From: Enhygromyxa salina
GTDB lineage: Bacteria > Myxococcota_A > Polyangia > Nannocystales > Nannocystaceae
DNA length: 64,000 nucleotides
NCBI RefSeq assembly: GCF_000737335.2
Contig: NZ_JMCC02000037.1
Location: 1-64,000, forward strand
Direction of reading: 5' to 3'
Made by a program: the position numbers and the translations under genes. Every line of letters starts with the position of its first letter. Within the stretch, counting starts at the first letter, position 1. Shown piece by piece: positions 1 to 12,500 of this stretch. Below the pieces are notes generated by a model that was not told the origin of the DNA, searched no databases, and saw only the letters and a list, made by a program, of their open reading frames with translations.

Positions 1-138
1 CCACATGCCTGCGGTGAGTGGTTTCGCTCCGAGGGACCCTCGGAGCCCGCCGGGCTGCCCGCCGTCACAACCACCGTCTCATCCACGGCCGCATCCACCG
101 TCTTAGTCAGGGACAGCGCACGAGCACGGTCACCTGCC
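1..138. repeat. Partial copy of the M16 gene 3' end and downstream DNA
   Basis: Bases 1-68 repeat bases 289-356 almost exactly, and bases 108-138 repeat 385-415, so the two copies differ by an 11-bp offset in the middle. The second block encodes, on the minus strand, the last residues (QVTVLVRCP) and stop of the M16 peptidase that ends at 384. This copy therefore carries a detached 3' tail of the same gene. Homology stops abruptly after 138. It is either a remnant of a tandem duplication or the end of a second M16 copy lost from this site. Confidence 0.8.
26..46 (-). repeat. REP-like palindrome, copy 1
   Basis: A perfect 10-bp stem with a one-base centre (gctccgaggg-a-ccctcggagc). On the minus strand it is followed by GAAA, as in the other two copies at 199-219 and 314-334. 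Confidence 0.7.
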
Positions 139-198
139 ACGCATGGGCTCGGACCGCGGCGGCGCCATCGGTTGCAAAACGACGGCCCGGCAACCAGG

Positions 199-219
199 GC
201 TCCGAGGGTCCCTCGGAGC
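199..219 (+). repeat. REP-like palindrome, copy 2 (inverted)
   Basis: Same 21-bp palindrome as at 26-46 but in the opposite orientation. It is preceded by GG and followed by GCGAAA-type sequence (gaaaattc) on the plus strand. Confidence 0.7.
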
Positions 220-288
220 GAAAATTCACGGCGTATTAGACTCAATCGAAGCGCTGACGGTCACTCGTACTACCAGAAGACCGACACA

Positions 289-415
289 CCACATGCCTGC
301 GGTGAGTGGTTTCGCTCCGAGGGACCCTCGGAGCCCGCCGGGCTGCCCGCCGTCACATCCACCGTCTCATCCATCGTCAGAGCTCAGGGACAGCGCACGA
401 GCACGGTCACCTGCC
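289..415. repeat. Second copy of the duplicated block, containing the true M16 stop
   Basis: This block matches 1-138 in two collinear pieces (289-356 and 385-415). It contains the stop codon of the M16 gene and the hairpin just beyond it, so it is probably the original copy. Confidence 0.8.
314..334 (-). terminator. REP-like palindrome, copy 3, possible M16 terminator
   Basis: A perfect 10-bp GC-rich stem lies about 50 bp past the M16 stop codon on the minus strand. It could end M16 transcription. No T-tract follows and the same palindrome occurs at 26-46 and 199-219, so it may equally be a REP-type repeat. Confidence 0.45.
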
Positions 416-3065
416 GACGCGGATCCAGTAGCCGCTTCGCCAGTGCTTGCAGTTGTTCGCGATCCACCGCCTGCAACCGCTCCGGGTAGCGCAGGTAGTA
501 GCTCCCCCCCAGGCCGTATGCCTCCCCAAACACCATGCGCGACGCGACCCGGCTGCGCCGCTGCAGTCCGCTCTCGAATTGTCCGACCAGCCAGCGTTTG
601 GCTCGCTCGAGCTCGTTGGCGGTGATCGGCTCCGCAACAATGCGGGCGATCTGAACCTCGATCGCGGCCCGGGCCGCGTCGAGCTTGTCCTGGCTGGCGG
701 CCGCGTGAAACACCACGTGGCCTGCGTCGATGTGCTCGCTCGAGCTCGCGCTGACTTGGTAGACCAAGCCCTCGCGCTCGCGCAGGGACTCGAACAAGCG
801 GCCGGCTTGGCCGCCAAGTACGGCGCACAGCACATCGAGGGCGGCGCCAGCTGGGTCGCCAAGCGGGAGACCCGGGAAGCCGATCACGCATTGGCCCTGC
901 TCGCGCTCGCGCTCGATCAGCCGCTCAATCGGGCGGCGGGGCCACTTTGGCGGGCCGCCGGGCCACGCTGGCATCTGGCCGGGGGCCTCGGGGTTGGGCT
1001 CGGCCCCGCGGGCGTCGAGGTGCTGATCAATCTGGTTGATCACGACGTCGAGATCGAACTCTCCAGCGAGCGAGAGGACCGCGCGACCGATCGGGTAGTG
1101 GCGCGACCAGTTGCGGGCGATCTTGGCGTGATCGAAGCGGGCCAGGCTGCTGTGATTGCCGCGGAGGTCGCGGCCATGGGGGTGGGCCCCGTAGAGATCA
1201 GCCAGCATCTGTCGGTAGGCGAGGTGGCCGGGATCGTCGGCGTCGGCGTCGAGATCGGCGACGACGATCCGGCGGGCCTCGTCGATCTCGTCGGGCGCAA
1301 AGCTGGGATCGAGGGCGCACTCGAACGCGCGGGCGAGCACGGGCGAGAAGTGCTCGGCGAGGCTCTCGGTCTGCAGCCCGATGCTGTTGTAGCCAGAGAA
1401 GCCGTCGAGCACGGCGGCGAGGCCCTCGATCTCGCGGGCGAGGGTGTCGCCGTCACGCGAGGCGCTGCCGCGATTGAGCAAGGCGCCGGTCAGCGAGGAG
1501 ATGCCTGCGTCGCGCGCAGCCTCGAGCCGCAGTCCGCCGGGCCACACCAGCCAGGCCGCGACGATCCCCAAGCTGGGGTCCGGGCGGGCGACGATCCGAA
1601 GGCCGCTGCGATGGGTCGCGTGCCAGATCCCGAGGGCGTCGCGCTTGGCTGGCTGGCGCAGGATCTTGCGCACGCTCGTCGCGTTGGCCTGACAGCCCCG
1701 CAGGATCCGGCGGGCCATGGCCTTGGCCGCGCGCGCGTCGACCCGGGCGCGGGGCAGCAAGATCGTGATCGCGCTGCGCTCTCGCGCGAGGAAGCGCGCG
1801 CACACCTCGCGTACGTGCTCGGGCGTGAGCCCAGCGAGGATCTCGAAGTACGCGGCCTCGGCCCCGAGCCGCCCGCTGGCCGCGGCGAAGTAGGCCAAGG
1901 CGTGGGCCTGGCCCTGCACGGTCTCGCGCCGATAGACCAGCGAGCTCTGCAACAAGGCCCGCGCACGGGCGAATTCTTCGGGCTCGAGCGGCGCGCGGGC
2001 GAGCGCTTCGATCTCGTCGAGCACGGCCGCGGTCGCGGCCTCGACGGCGTCGGCGTCGGCCTGGGCGCTGATCATGAAGGTGCCGCTGGCGAGGCCGCTG
2101 AGGTAGCTGGCGTAGGCGTCCGAGACCAGCCGGGAGCGGCGTCGCAGGCCGGTCGCCAGGCGCGACGACTCGCCCTGACCCAGCGCGATCGCGGCGACAT
2201 CGAGGGCCACGCCCTCGAGCGCGAGCGCGTCGCCGCCCTGCCAGCCCAGCCGCAGATACGCCTCTTGGACGTCCTCGCGCAGAACCCGAACACGCGGGGC
2301 CGGCAGCGGCGAGGGGCGCGGGCGGCTGCGAGCGCGACGACCCCCGGGCAGATCGCCGAGCAAGCGGCGCGCGTGGGCCTCGACGTGGTCGAACGCGAGC
2401 GGCCCGGCGACGACCAAGACCACGCGCTCGCCCCGATGCTGACGGCGGGCCCAACCCTGCAAGGTCCCGGCTGTCAACGCGCGAACCTCGGACTCTTCCC
2501 CGAGCACCGGGCGCGCGTAGGGGTGATCCGCGTAGAGATCCGCCATCATTGTCTGGACGCTGCGGGCGGATGGATCGTCGGCGTACTGGCGAATCTCCTC
2601 GACCACCACCTCTTGCTCGCGGGCGAGCTCGTCGGGATCGAAGGCGCGGCCGATCAGCGAGTCGACCATGACCTCGAGGGCCTCGACGAAGGTGTCAGCG
2701 GGGACGGTCGCGTGAAACACGGTCTCGTCGTGCGAGGTGAACGCGTTGACGTCACCCCCGAGCTGCTCGATCACACCGGCGAGATCACGGCTGACCGCAG
2801 GGGCGCCCCCAAGCCCCGGCGAGGAGATCGGCTTGAACACCATGTGCTCGAGCAGGTGTGCGCAGCCGTGCTCACGCTTTCGCTCACCCGTGGCTCCGGC
2901 CGCGATCCACAGCTGCAGCGATACGACCCCGCGGTAGCCCGGCGCGGGCGCGGGCGTGGGCAAGGCCAGGACCCACACGCCGTTGTCGAGTCGCAGGGAC
3001 ACGGGTTGCACAGCCGGGCTTGGATGCGTTCGATCGGCTGGATGTTGGCTGCGCTCACGACCCAT
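384..3065 (-). CDS. M16 family zinc metallopeptidase (pitrilysin/MPP-like), two-domain
   Basis: The 893-residue protein belongs to the M16 family, whose members cleave peptides in a clam-shell chamber. The inverted zinc motif HxxEH is present as HLLEH at residues 70-74. A glutamate-rich stretch about 77 residues later (residues 150-157, ending VVEEIRQ) supplies the third zinc ligand, as in pitrilysin. The N-terminal half carries the active site. The C-terminal half, from about residue 470, looks like the inactive M16 partner domain in the same chain, and the length fits a two-repeat M16 protein. I see no clear signal peptide or lipobox, so location is uncertain. It is transcribed alone, divergent from the giant TPR gene. 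Its 3' end is duplicated at the left edge of the window. Confidence 0.9.
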   Translation of the reverse strand: MGRERSQHPADRTHPSPAVQPVSLRLDNGVWVLALPTPAPAPGYRGVVSLQLWIAAGATGERKREHGCAHLLEHMVFKPISSPGLGGAPAVSRDLAGVIEQLGGDVNAFTSHDETVFHATVPADTFVEALEVMVDSLIGRAFDPDELAREQEVVVEEIRQYADDPSARSVQTMMADLYADHPYARPVLGEESEVRALTAGTLQGWARRQHRGERVVLVVAGPLAFDHVEAHARRLLGDLPGGRRARSRPRPSPLPAPRVRVLREDVQEAYLRLGWQGGDALALEGVALDVAAIALGQGESSRLATGLRRRSRLVSDAYASYLSGLASGTFMISAQADADAVEAATAAVLDEIEALARAPLEPEEFARARALLQSSLVYRRETVQGQAHALAYFAAASGRLGAEAAYFEILAGLTPEHVREVCARFLARERSAITILLPRARVDARAAKAMARRILRGCQANATSVRKILRQPAKRDALGIWHATHRSGLRIVARPDPSLGIVAAWLVWPGGLRLEAARDAGISSLTGALLNRGSASRDGDTLAREIEGLAAVLDGFSGYNSIGLQTESLAEHFSPVLARAFECALDPSFAPDEIDEARRIVVADLDADADDPGHLAYRQMLADLYGAHPHGRDLRGNHSSLARFDHAKIARNWSRHYPIGRAVLSLAGEFDLDVVINQIDQHLDARGAEPNPEAPGQMPAWPGGPPKWPRRPIERLIEREREQGQCVIGFPGLPLGDPAGAALDVLCAVLGGQAGRLFESLREREGLVYQVSASSSEHIDAGHVVFHAAASQDKLDAARAAIEVQIARIVAEPITANELERAKRWLVGQFESGLQRRSRVASRMVFGEAYGLGGSYYLRYPERLQAVDREQLQALAKRLLDPRRQVTVLVRCP

Positions 3066-3519
3066 GCGAGGCTCGTTTTAGACCCCCGCAGACACCTTTG
3101 CACTTCGCCGACCGCGGCCGCTTCGCCACCGGTCGCTTCGCGGCTCGGGGCCATTTGTTCGCTATCGCATGTGTGGGCCCCTAGCAGGCCCAGAAGCGGG
3201 AACGGGGCCTGGCTTCCAGCGCTCGCTGTGGGCCCCCACGAGGACCGCGGCGCGTGCGTTCGCTTCGGCCCGCGGCGGGGGTGGTCGGTCCCGACGGAGC
3301 TGCCTGGGCGCGCCGGCATGACCCGCGGTCCGATCTCCCTGATCCGCCACGCCCGCTTGGCTCACATCTGGGCAGACCGTCACGAGCGCACCTGGCCCGG
3401 GTCCCCAGCGATCACGGACCCTCGCAATCCGTTCGCGACGCGCATCCTCGTGGTAGTGTGCCCGCCCACAGGGCTGGCTTCACACCGCCCCAGCCCCTGG
3501 CACTCGCGCAGCTTTGACC
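3066..3519. other. Intergenic region between divergent genes
   Basis: This 454-bp stretch separates the starts of the M16 gene (-) and the giant TPR gene (+), so promoters for both should lie here. It is as GC-rich as the coding DNA. I see no convincing gene, strong hairpin or clear promoter boxes. Confidence 0.5.
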
Positions 3520-6500
3520 ATGGCCGACCTCGACTCTGCCCTGCCCTGCCCTCTCCCTGCTCGGGCGGACGATGACGCGGAGGCGCTCGAGGACTATCGC
3601 GCCAAGCTCGGTGATGAGCGCGCGTTCGCCCGAGCGCGCCGCAAGCTGCGTGAGATCGGCGACTGGTCGTCGATGGCCAAGCTGCTCGTCGAGCACGCCG
3701 CCGCGATCGCCGGCGAGATCGACAAGCACGCCAAGGTCGCCGAGCTCGCGTCGCTGGCCTACGAGCTGTTCGCCGAGCGCGTCAACGATCAAGAGGCTGC
3801 CAACCACGCGCTGGCCCGGGTCCTGCTGGCCCAGCCCGAGAACAACCAAGCCTACGAGCGCCTGTACCTGGCCTACCAAGGCATGGATCGGCACCAAGAG
3901 CTGGCCACCTTGCTGCGCTGGCGCATGGCGTGGGCGCGCCGGGCTCAACCCTCGCTGCTGGCCGGGCTGCACTACGGCTACGCCGAGCTGCAGCGCCAAC
4001 ACTTTCACGCGATCGGTGAAGCGGTCGAGCACTACGAGCAGGCGCTCGCGCACGATCCCATGCTGGCGGAAGCCAGCGATCAGCTCATCGATCTGCACAT
4101 GTCGGCGGGCGCGTGGCAGCGGGCGTCGCGGCTGATGGAGGCCGAGCTCTCACAGCTCGAGGCCCACCCGAGCTACGCCAGCGATCCGGGCGTGGCTGCG
4201 CGGATCGGCGAGCTGCACCTGCGCCTGGCTCGGATCGCGTCGGATCAACATCAAGATCTCGCCGGCGCCGCGCGGCACCTGCAGGCCGCGATCAAGTCCA
4301 CGCCGCAGAGCCTCGAGGCCCTTCACGCATTTGGCACCCTGTACCTCGGCTCGGGCAAGGCCAGCGACGAGGGCATGGCCAAGGCCTCCAGCATCTTCTT
4401 GAAGGCCGCCCAGCTGGCGCGGGCAGCCGGTGACATGCAGCAGTCGCTCAAGCTGCTGCGGCGAACCTTGAGCCTGCGGCCCGATCACTTCGACGCGGGC
4501 CAGATGTACGCCGAAGTGCTCGCCGAGCAGGGCCACTGGATGGAGCTCGACGAGCACTACCGCCAGGTCCTGACCTACGTGCAGCCGCCGGCCCGCGTGA
4601 ACGTGCTCCTGCGCCGGGCCGAGAACTTGGATCAGCGGCTGCAGCGGCAGGAGGAAGCCCGGGTCTGCTACGAAGAAGCCGGCCGGTTTCAGCCCGCGGA
4701 CGGCGAGGCATGGCAGGCGCTCGAGCGGCTGTATCGCGACAGCGCCGACTGGACCGCGCTCGCGGCCCTGCTCGAGTGGCGCATCGATCAGCTCGGTGAT
4801 GCGATCCCGACCGCCTCGCTGCTCGAGGCCGCCAAGGTGTTTCACATCGAGCTCGACGATCACGAGCGCGCGGCGCTGTTCTACTTCAAGGTGCTCGAGC
4901 GCGAGCCCTTCGACGCCGAGGCGTTCGAGGGCTACAAGGAGCACTTCAGGCGCAAGCAAGCCTGGGGGGCGCTGCGCGATCTGGTGCTCTACCAGATCGA
5001 GCAGGCCACCGACGCCGCCCGAGCCGGGCACCCCAGCCCGCTCGACGACAACGCGTTCGCCCAGGAGTTCATCGAGCTCGCCGAGATCTGCGAGCGCCGG
5101 CTGGGCGACGTCGACGGGGCCGTCGACGCGTGGGCCCGGATGTCGCAGGCCTACCCCCACGATCCGCAGCCGCGCGAGCAGATGTCGCGCATCCAAAAGC
5201 GCACGCGCATGTGGGACAACATGGTGCGGGTTCAAGAGGCCGAGCTCGCCCGCGCCCAGGATCCGCGCAAGCGCTTCGAGATCATCAAGCGGCTCGCGCA
5301 GATCTACCGCGACCGTCAGGTCAACCCGCAGCGGGCGATCGAGCTGTACTCGGAGATGCTCTACATCGCGCCCGAGGACCTGCAGGCGACCCGGGCGCTG
5401 ACGGCCCTGTACGACCGCGCGGGCGACTACAACCAAGTGATCGCGCTGCTGCGCCAGCAGTACGAGGTTGCCCGCAGCGACACCGAGCGGGTCTCGCTGC
5501 TGCGGCGCATGGCCGAGCTGTGGCACCACGATCTATCGGCCCCCGCCGAGGCAATGTGGGCCTGCGAAGAAATTCTCTCGCTGACCGGCAACGACCTCGA
5601 GGCCCTGCACCGGCTGCAGCTGCTGGCCCAAGAGAGCAACGACCTCGAGCTGCTCGTCGCCGCGCTCGAGCGCGAACACAAGGTCACTGGCAAGGCCAGC
5701 GGCAAGGCCCAGCTGCTGCGCCGGCTCGCGCGGGTGACAGAGAGCCGCCTGCAAGATCGCGATCGCGCGGCCCACTACTGGTCGCGGCTGCTCGACCTCG
5801 AGCCCGAGAACCTCGAGGTCATCGACAAGATGGTCGCGGTCTACGACAGCGCCGGCCGGTTCGAGGAGCTGGCCGAGCTGCTCGGCAAGGCCGCGGCCGC
5901 AAGCAAGACCCCGATCATCCGCCAGCTCGACTATCTGCAGCGGCTTGGCTACCTGGCCGAGTCCAGCCTTGGCGACCCCGAGCTCGCGCGCTCGGCCTAC
6001 GAGCGCGTGATCAAGATCCGTCCGGATCACCGCCGCTCGCTCGACGCCCTCGCCAACCTCTATCGGATCGACGAGGACTACGAGGGCCTCACGGAGATCC
6101 TGGGCAAGCTGCGCGAGATCGCCGACAACGAAGACGAGAGCTTCGAGTTCGCGTGGGAGCAGGCCCAGCTGCTGTCGCAGGCAGACGAGCCGGCCGAGGC
6201 CGCCGAGGTCCTGGCCTGGATCGCGCACACGCTCCGGCCCGGCGACAGCAACGTCAACTACGCGCTGCTCGAGGCCCATCGCCTCGCCAACAGCCGCCAC
6301 GAGCTGATCGCCCACGCCGAGCTGCTGCTGCTGGGCACCAGCGATCCAGACCAGCGCATCTACCTGTTTGGTCTGGTCGTCTCGGCTTGGCAGGCGCTCG
6401 AGGACAAGCGCGCGGCGATGCGGGTGACCGAGCGGCGGCTCCGAGAATTCCCGGCAGATCCAGAGGGCCACGCCCAGCTCGCCGAGCTGCAAGAAGAGCT

Positions 6501-9500
6501 CGGCGAGTTCGAGCACGCCCTGCGCTCGCTGGCCGCCAAGCTCGAGCTCGTCGCCCACGATCCCGATCAACAGATCGCAACCTTGCGGCGCATGGCCGAG
6601 ATCGCGGATCTCGGGATCGGCGACCGGATCCGGGCGCTCGAGCTGCTGCGTCGGGCCAGCGGCATCGATCCAACCGACCCCGAATTGCGCGACCACATCG
6701 AGCAGTTCGCCGAGGCCCACGGGACCTGGAAAGAGCTGCTCGAGATCGACGAGCTGCGGATCAATCGGCTGGCAGAGATGGGCGACATCGCCGGCCAGCT
6801 GGATATCTGCACGGAAGCGTCGCGGATCGCCGAAGACCACCTCTCGGACTCGGACCGCGCGTTTGCCTGGGCCCGCCGCGGGTACTTCATCGCCCGCCAG
6901 CAACAGCTGGACTTCGACCAGGGCTTTCGTCGGCTGCGCAAGCTCGCCGAGGCCTACGGCCTGTGGACCTTGCTGCTCGAGGTCACCGAGCGCGAGCTGG
7001 AGCGCAAGACCTTCGCGGACGAGTTCGAGCTGGTCGAGCGCATGATCGGCTCGGCCGAGATCGCCGAGAACGAGCTTGGGGATCCGCGCCGGGCCGTTGG
7101 CTACCTGCAGCGCTCCTTGCAGATCAGCCCCGACGACGAAGAGGTCAGCCGGCGGCTGCAGAACATCGCCGAATCCCACGAGCTGTGGGACGCGTTGTTG
7201 GCCCTGGCCGAGCATCGGCTCGAGCACGCCGACGGCTCGCTCGGTCGGTTTGACGCCTACTGTGCCATCTCGCGGATCCACGAGCGCAAGCTCGACGATC
7301 CTCGCGCTGCGTTCGCGACCTTGCGCCGGGCCTGGAAGGACCTGCGCGGGCGCGAGGTCACGCTGGCCGACGAGGCGCTCGACATGGCGATCAACCTGGC
7401 CGAGGGCAACAAGCTGTGGCGCGAGCTGGCCGAGCACTACGCCGAGCTGGCCCACGACATGGCCGCGCAGGACAATCGGCTCGAGGCCGTCGACGCCCTC
7501 GCCGAGGCCGCGCGGATCGTCGATGAGCGCCTGGACGATCCGATCTCGTCGATGCGCGTGCTGCTGCGTGGGGTCACCATGGACCGCGAGGGCGACGTGT
7601 TGCTGCCGCGCCTGCGCGAGCTCGCGGCCCGCGTTGACGCCGACGCGGCCAACGGCGCCCACGATGGCGTCAAGGTTGGCGCGCTCGTCGAGCTGCGCGC
7701 GATGACGCTGCTCTACGCCGACGCCAGGACCGACGCCGAGCGGATCGCCCTGCTGATCCAGCGCGCCGAGCTACGCGAGCGACGGCTCGACGATGGCACC
7801 GGCGCGCTCGGAGAGTGGCTGCGGGTCCTGACCCTGGATGGCCTCGACCTGCACGCGCGCGAGCAGGCCGAGCGCCTCGCGGCGCACTACGGCCTGTGGC
7901 ACTGCTTCACGCTGATCCCCGCGTGGGAGCTCGAGCAAGCGACCGACAACGCCAGCCAGGCGCAGCTGCTGACCGAGCTCGCCGATCTCTACGAGAACAT
8001 GCTCGGGCGGTCCGAGTACGCCCTGCGGGCCCGGCTCGAAGCCTGGCGCCGGGGGCCCACGCTGCCGCCGCGCGAGGGCCCGCTCGGCCAACCGCACACG
8101 GATCTGTGGCGCCTCGCCGGGGCCGTTGGGTCCTACGCCGGGCCCGCGCTGCCCAACGATCCCATGCTGATGCCGGTCGTCCCCACCCCCGAGCTCGCGG
8201 ATCGCAAGCTGTGGGCGCGGGCCCGGTTGGACCCCCAGCACCTGACGCCGCCCGGCGGGTCCGACTCGGCCAAGGCGATCGTCGCCGAGTACGAAGACCC
8301 GCACTCGGCCGGCGCCCCCGACGAGCTGACCGCGGTCGCGCCCATGGGCAGCGAGGAGTCCAAGGTCATGGAGGTCTCGCGCGTGGAAGAGATCCCCAGC
8401 GGCGAGTCCGTCGTGCAGGAGCTCTCGCGCGTGGAGCTGATCGACAACCTGCAGACCAACTCGGTCCACTCGCCAAACTCGGTGATCACGATCGACTCGG
8501 TGATCTCGGAGGTCTCGCAGATCATCGAGATCTCGCGGGTCGAAGAGATTTCCTCGATCTCGTCGATCGCTACCAACCCAGCGGCCTCACTGGCCCGCGC
8601 CAGCGAGCACTCGGTCGTCGAGCTCATCGACGATCTCGAAGAATTCGAGGAGATCGAAGAGTTCGACGAGTTCGACGGCGTCGAGACCGGGGTCCGCGAC
8701 ATTCAAGAGGTGTCTTCGGCCGACCTCGAGTCCGCGTCGGTCAGCGGCGAGATCGGCAACTTCGCGGATCCTCGCAAGGCCCACCGCGAGGCTCGCAAGG
8801 GCTCGATCCCCGGCAAGCTGGATCCAGCGCTGGACCCGGCGACCGAGCGGTTTGGCAGCAAGACCATCCCGCTGCCAAAGCCGCTCGCCAACCAGGCCCA
8901 GGCCGGTCGCCCGGCGTTCGACGTTGCCCACGACAACGGCTTCGACCTCGCGCAGGGGCTGCCCAAGCTGCCGGCGATCTCCGGTCCCGTGCTGCCGCGC
9001 CGACCCAAGGTCGCGAGCGCGTGGGAGGAGCTCGCCCTCGCCTACGCCGAGCTGCCAACCGCCAACAAGCTCGAGAAGCTGGAGGTTCACCTGGCTTGCT
9101 CGCGGCTGTGGGAAGAGGGCGCGGAGCTGGTCGAGCGGGCGTTCGTGTGCCACGAGCGGGCCCTGCTGTTGATCCCCGAGGAGCCGCAGAGCGTGGCCAG
9201 CCTCGAGGCCCTCGCGACCCGGCACGGCGCGCGGCCGCGGCTGCTGCGGGCGTGGGAGCAGCTGCTCAACGAGGCCGCGCTGCCCGAGCACGTCGTCTCG
9301 CTCAACCTGCGGATCGCCGCGTTCCACGAATTCACCGACGCGCTCGAGCCGGCGGAGGCCCGCTACCGCGCGGTGCTGGCCGTCAACCCCGCCCACGTCG
9401 GCGCGCTCGAGAAGCTGCTGGTCATCTACGAGCAGCTCGAGCGACGCGGGGACTACATCGAGGCCTACGCGGATCTGCTCAACGCCGAGCGCCGCGAGCT

Positions 9501-12500
9501 CGACGACGCCGAGCGCGTGGCTCGGACCATGCACCTCGCAGTGCTCTACGAAGAGACCGGCCGGGGCGACGACGCGCTCGAGCTGCTGCGCTTCTTGGCC
9601 CGCGACTTCCCCGAGCGCTCCGAGGTGCCCGCGAGCGTGGCCGCGCTGCTGCTGCGCCGCGAGGAGTGGCCGCAGGCGATCGACGCGCTGCGGACCACCA
9701 ACGAGTCGCTGTTCGATCCCGACGCGCAAGCGGACAACCTCGCCACGATCGCGGAGGTCTACAGCGAGCGCCTGGCCCTGCCCGATCGGGCGATCGATGC
9801 CTGGATCGACTATCGCGAGCTGCGCCCCGAAGACGAGCGCCCGCTCATCGAATTGCAGCGCCTGTACCTCGAGACCACGCGCTGGAACAAGCTGCTGCCG
9901 ATCCTCGACGCGCGGCTCGAGCGGGTGACGAACTCGACGACGATCGACGACGCCGCGCGCCAAGCCGCGCGGGTCAAGCTGCTGGTCGTCAAGGCGCGCG
10001 CGCTGCAAGAAGGGCTTGGCGATGAGATCGCCGCGACCAAGACCCTCGAGCAGCTCACGGTCGAGGCCCCAGAAGACGACGAGGTCGCGCTTGGGCTCAG
10101 CCGGCTGTATCGCCGCACGGATCGCTTCGAGGCTGGGGTGACCCTGCTGCGCGAGCGGGTCGAGCGACTCCACGCCGAGCTCGCGGAGCCTCAGGCGGAC
10201 GGGCACGGCCCCGCACGCCAGCGGATTCGCAACCTCAGCCTCACGCTCGCGCGGGTCCTGCATGAAGAGGGCAAGCGTCACGCGGCCGCGCTCGAGCTGA
10301 TCAGCCGCGCGCTCGAGCTCAGCCCCAACGACCACGAGCTGATCGCGCTGCGGACCAAGCTCGCGCGGGCGCTCAACGATCACGCCATGCTCGTCGACGG
10401 TCTCGAGCGGCTTGGCGAGCCCGACGGCGTGCTCGAGGCCGCCGACATCGCGCGCCGCCGCCTCGCCCAGCCCGAGCGGGCCGAGGCCGCCTACCGCCGG
10501 ATCCTCGCCGACGCCAAGCGCGAGACCGCCAACGAGCACGGCCGCGGCCCCGAGCACGTCGCAGCCTGGGCGACTCGTCTGACCCGCGCGATCGAAGGGC
10601 TGGTCCGCGTGCGGATCGACGCCGGCGATCTCGACGGCGCCACGGCGTTCATGGACGAGCAGCTGTCGGAGCTCAGCGGCGACAACATCCGCGCCCGGCT
10701 GCTGACCGAGATCGGCCGGATCACCTACCGGACCACCGGCGACGTCCCAGCCGCGCGGGCCCGGTTCGAAGCCGCGCTCGAGGCCAACCCCGATCACGCC
10801 GAGGCCCGGCTGGGTCTCGGTGAGCTGCTGCTCGACTCGGGCGCGTTGGCAGAGGCCGAAAAGCAGCTCGAGAGCGCCGTCGAGGCCCTGACGCTGGTCC
10901 GGGATCAGACCCACCTCGTCGAGGGTCTGTTGTTGCTCGCCCGCGTGCTCGAGGCCTCGGACCGCGGCGGCGAAGCCTACCGACGGCTGACCACCGCCCT
11001 GCGCCACGACGGCGACGACCTCGCCATTCGCCTGGCCGTCGTCCGCAACCGGATGGCCGCCAAGCGCCACCGCGACGTGCTCACGGCCGTCGACCAGCTC
11101 GACCAGCGGCTCGAGGCCCGCGAGCAGGAGCTGGCCCAACCGCTCGTGCTCAGCCCGCGCGACGCCAAGCTGGCCGCCGAGATCCACGCGATCGGGGGCG
11201 AGTGCGAGCTCGAGAGCAAGGGTGGCGACCAGGCCGAAGCTCGGCTGCAGCGCGCGCTCGAGTTCGATCCTCGCAACCATCGGGCGCTCGCTGCGATCAT
11301 TCCGTGCGCGAGCGATCGCGGCGACGTCATCTTGGCCGCGCAGTACGCCTCGCGCCTCGCCGAGGTGATCGAGGATCCCTTCGCGCGCGGCTCGGCCTGG
11401 GTCGACGCGGGGATGCTCTACTACAACGCCGCGCAGATGGTCGTGGACGGCGAAGTCAGCGAGACCGAGGGCGGCCGCGAGCTGACCGACAGCGAGCGAC
11501 GCTCGCGGATCGCCGAGCTCGAGCGCGAGGCGTTCGAGAACGTGCGCATGGGCCTGGTCTTGGTGTCCGACAGCCCAACGCCGGTGCTGGATCGCGCGCA
11601 GCTCGAGGTCGCGTTCAGGGCTGCGGCCCCGCACGATCCCTCGTTGGCGCTGCGCTGCCTCGAGCGCCTGTTGTTGCGCGAGAGCACCGACGAGCAGCGC
11701 CTCGAGCTGCTGCTCGAGGGCGTCCGCGTGGCGCTCATGGGTGCCACGGCCGCCGAGCCCGATCCCGATCCCGAGCTCGACGCCAACGCCAACGCCGATC
11801 AGCCAGCGGACGCAGCCGCCAGCCTCGCGGTGGCCAACGACTACGCCGATCGTGCGGTCGAGCTGGCCCCCATGTCCTCGGCGGCGGTCCTGGCCAAGGC
11901 CGAGGTGCTCGAGGCCGCCGGCCGCACCGACGAGCTGCAGCCCTTGGTCTCGGGCTTCTTGCTGCGCGCCAGCGAAGCCCGCGAGCAGGCCGACGCCAGC
12001 AATCGCCAAGAGAGCGAGGAGGATCTCGCCGCGCGGGTGACCCTGCTGATCCGGCTTGGCGCGCTGCAGTTCGAAGCCGCCCCCGCCGAGGCCGCCGCCT
12101 CGCTCGAGGACGCCGCGCGACTCGCAACCAAGTTGTCCAAGGCTGGGCACGCGCACGGTCAGGTCGAGTTCGGCATTGTCCACCGCAAGCAGCTCGCGCG
12201 TCTGTACGAGCGGCTGGCCGAGGCCGGCAAGGTCACCAGCGACCACAAGGTGATCAGCAATCACCACGGGCTGCTCGCGCTCGATCCAACCTACCTCCCC
12301 TCGCTGCGGGCCCTCGCGCGCAGCCGCGTCGCCGCCACCCAGCTGCAGCGCGCGCGCGCGCTCTACTCCGTCATCGCGCTGCTCGATCCCAGCGACGACG
12401 AGGCCAAGCAATTCATCAGCGCCCACGCCGAGGTCCTGGGCCCAGACACGCACGAGCTCGATGTCACCAGCGTGACCGGCGAGCTCCACACCCACGCCGG

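Noticed and set aside
447..3575. Long open frame (1,042 codons) on the plus strand opposite the M16 gene
   Set aside because: Its product is low-complexity Gly/Ala/Val/Arg sequence with no domain, the usual antisense artefact of high-GC codon bias; the minus strand has the full M16 protein.
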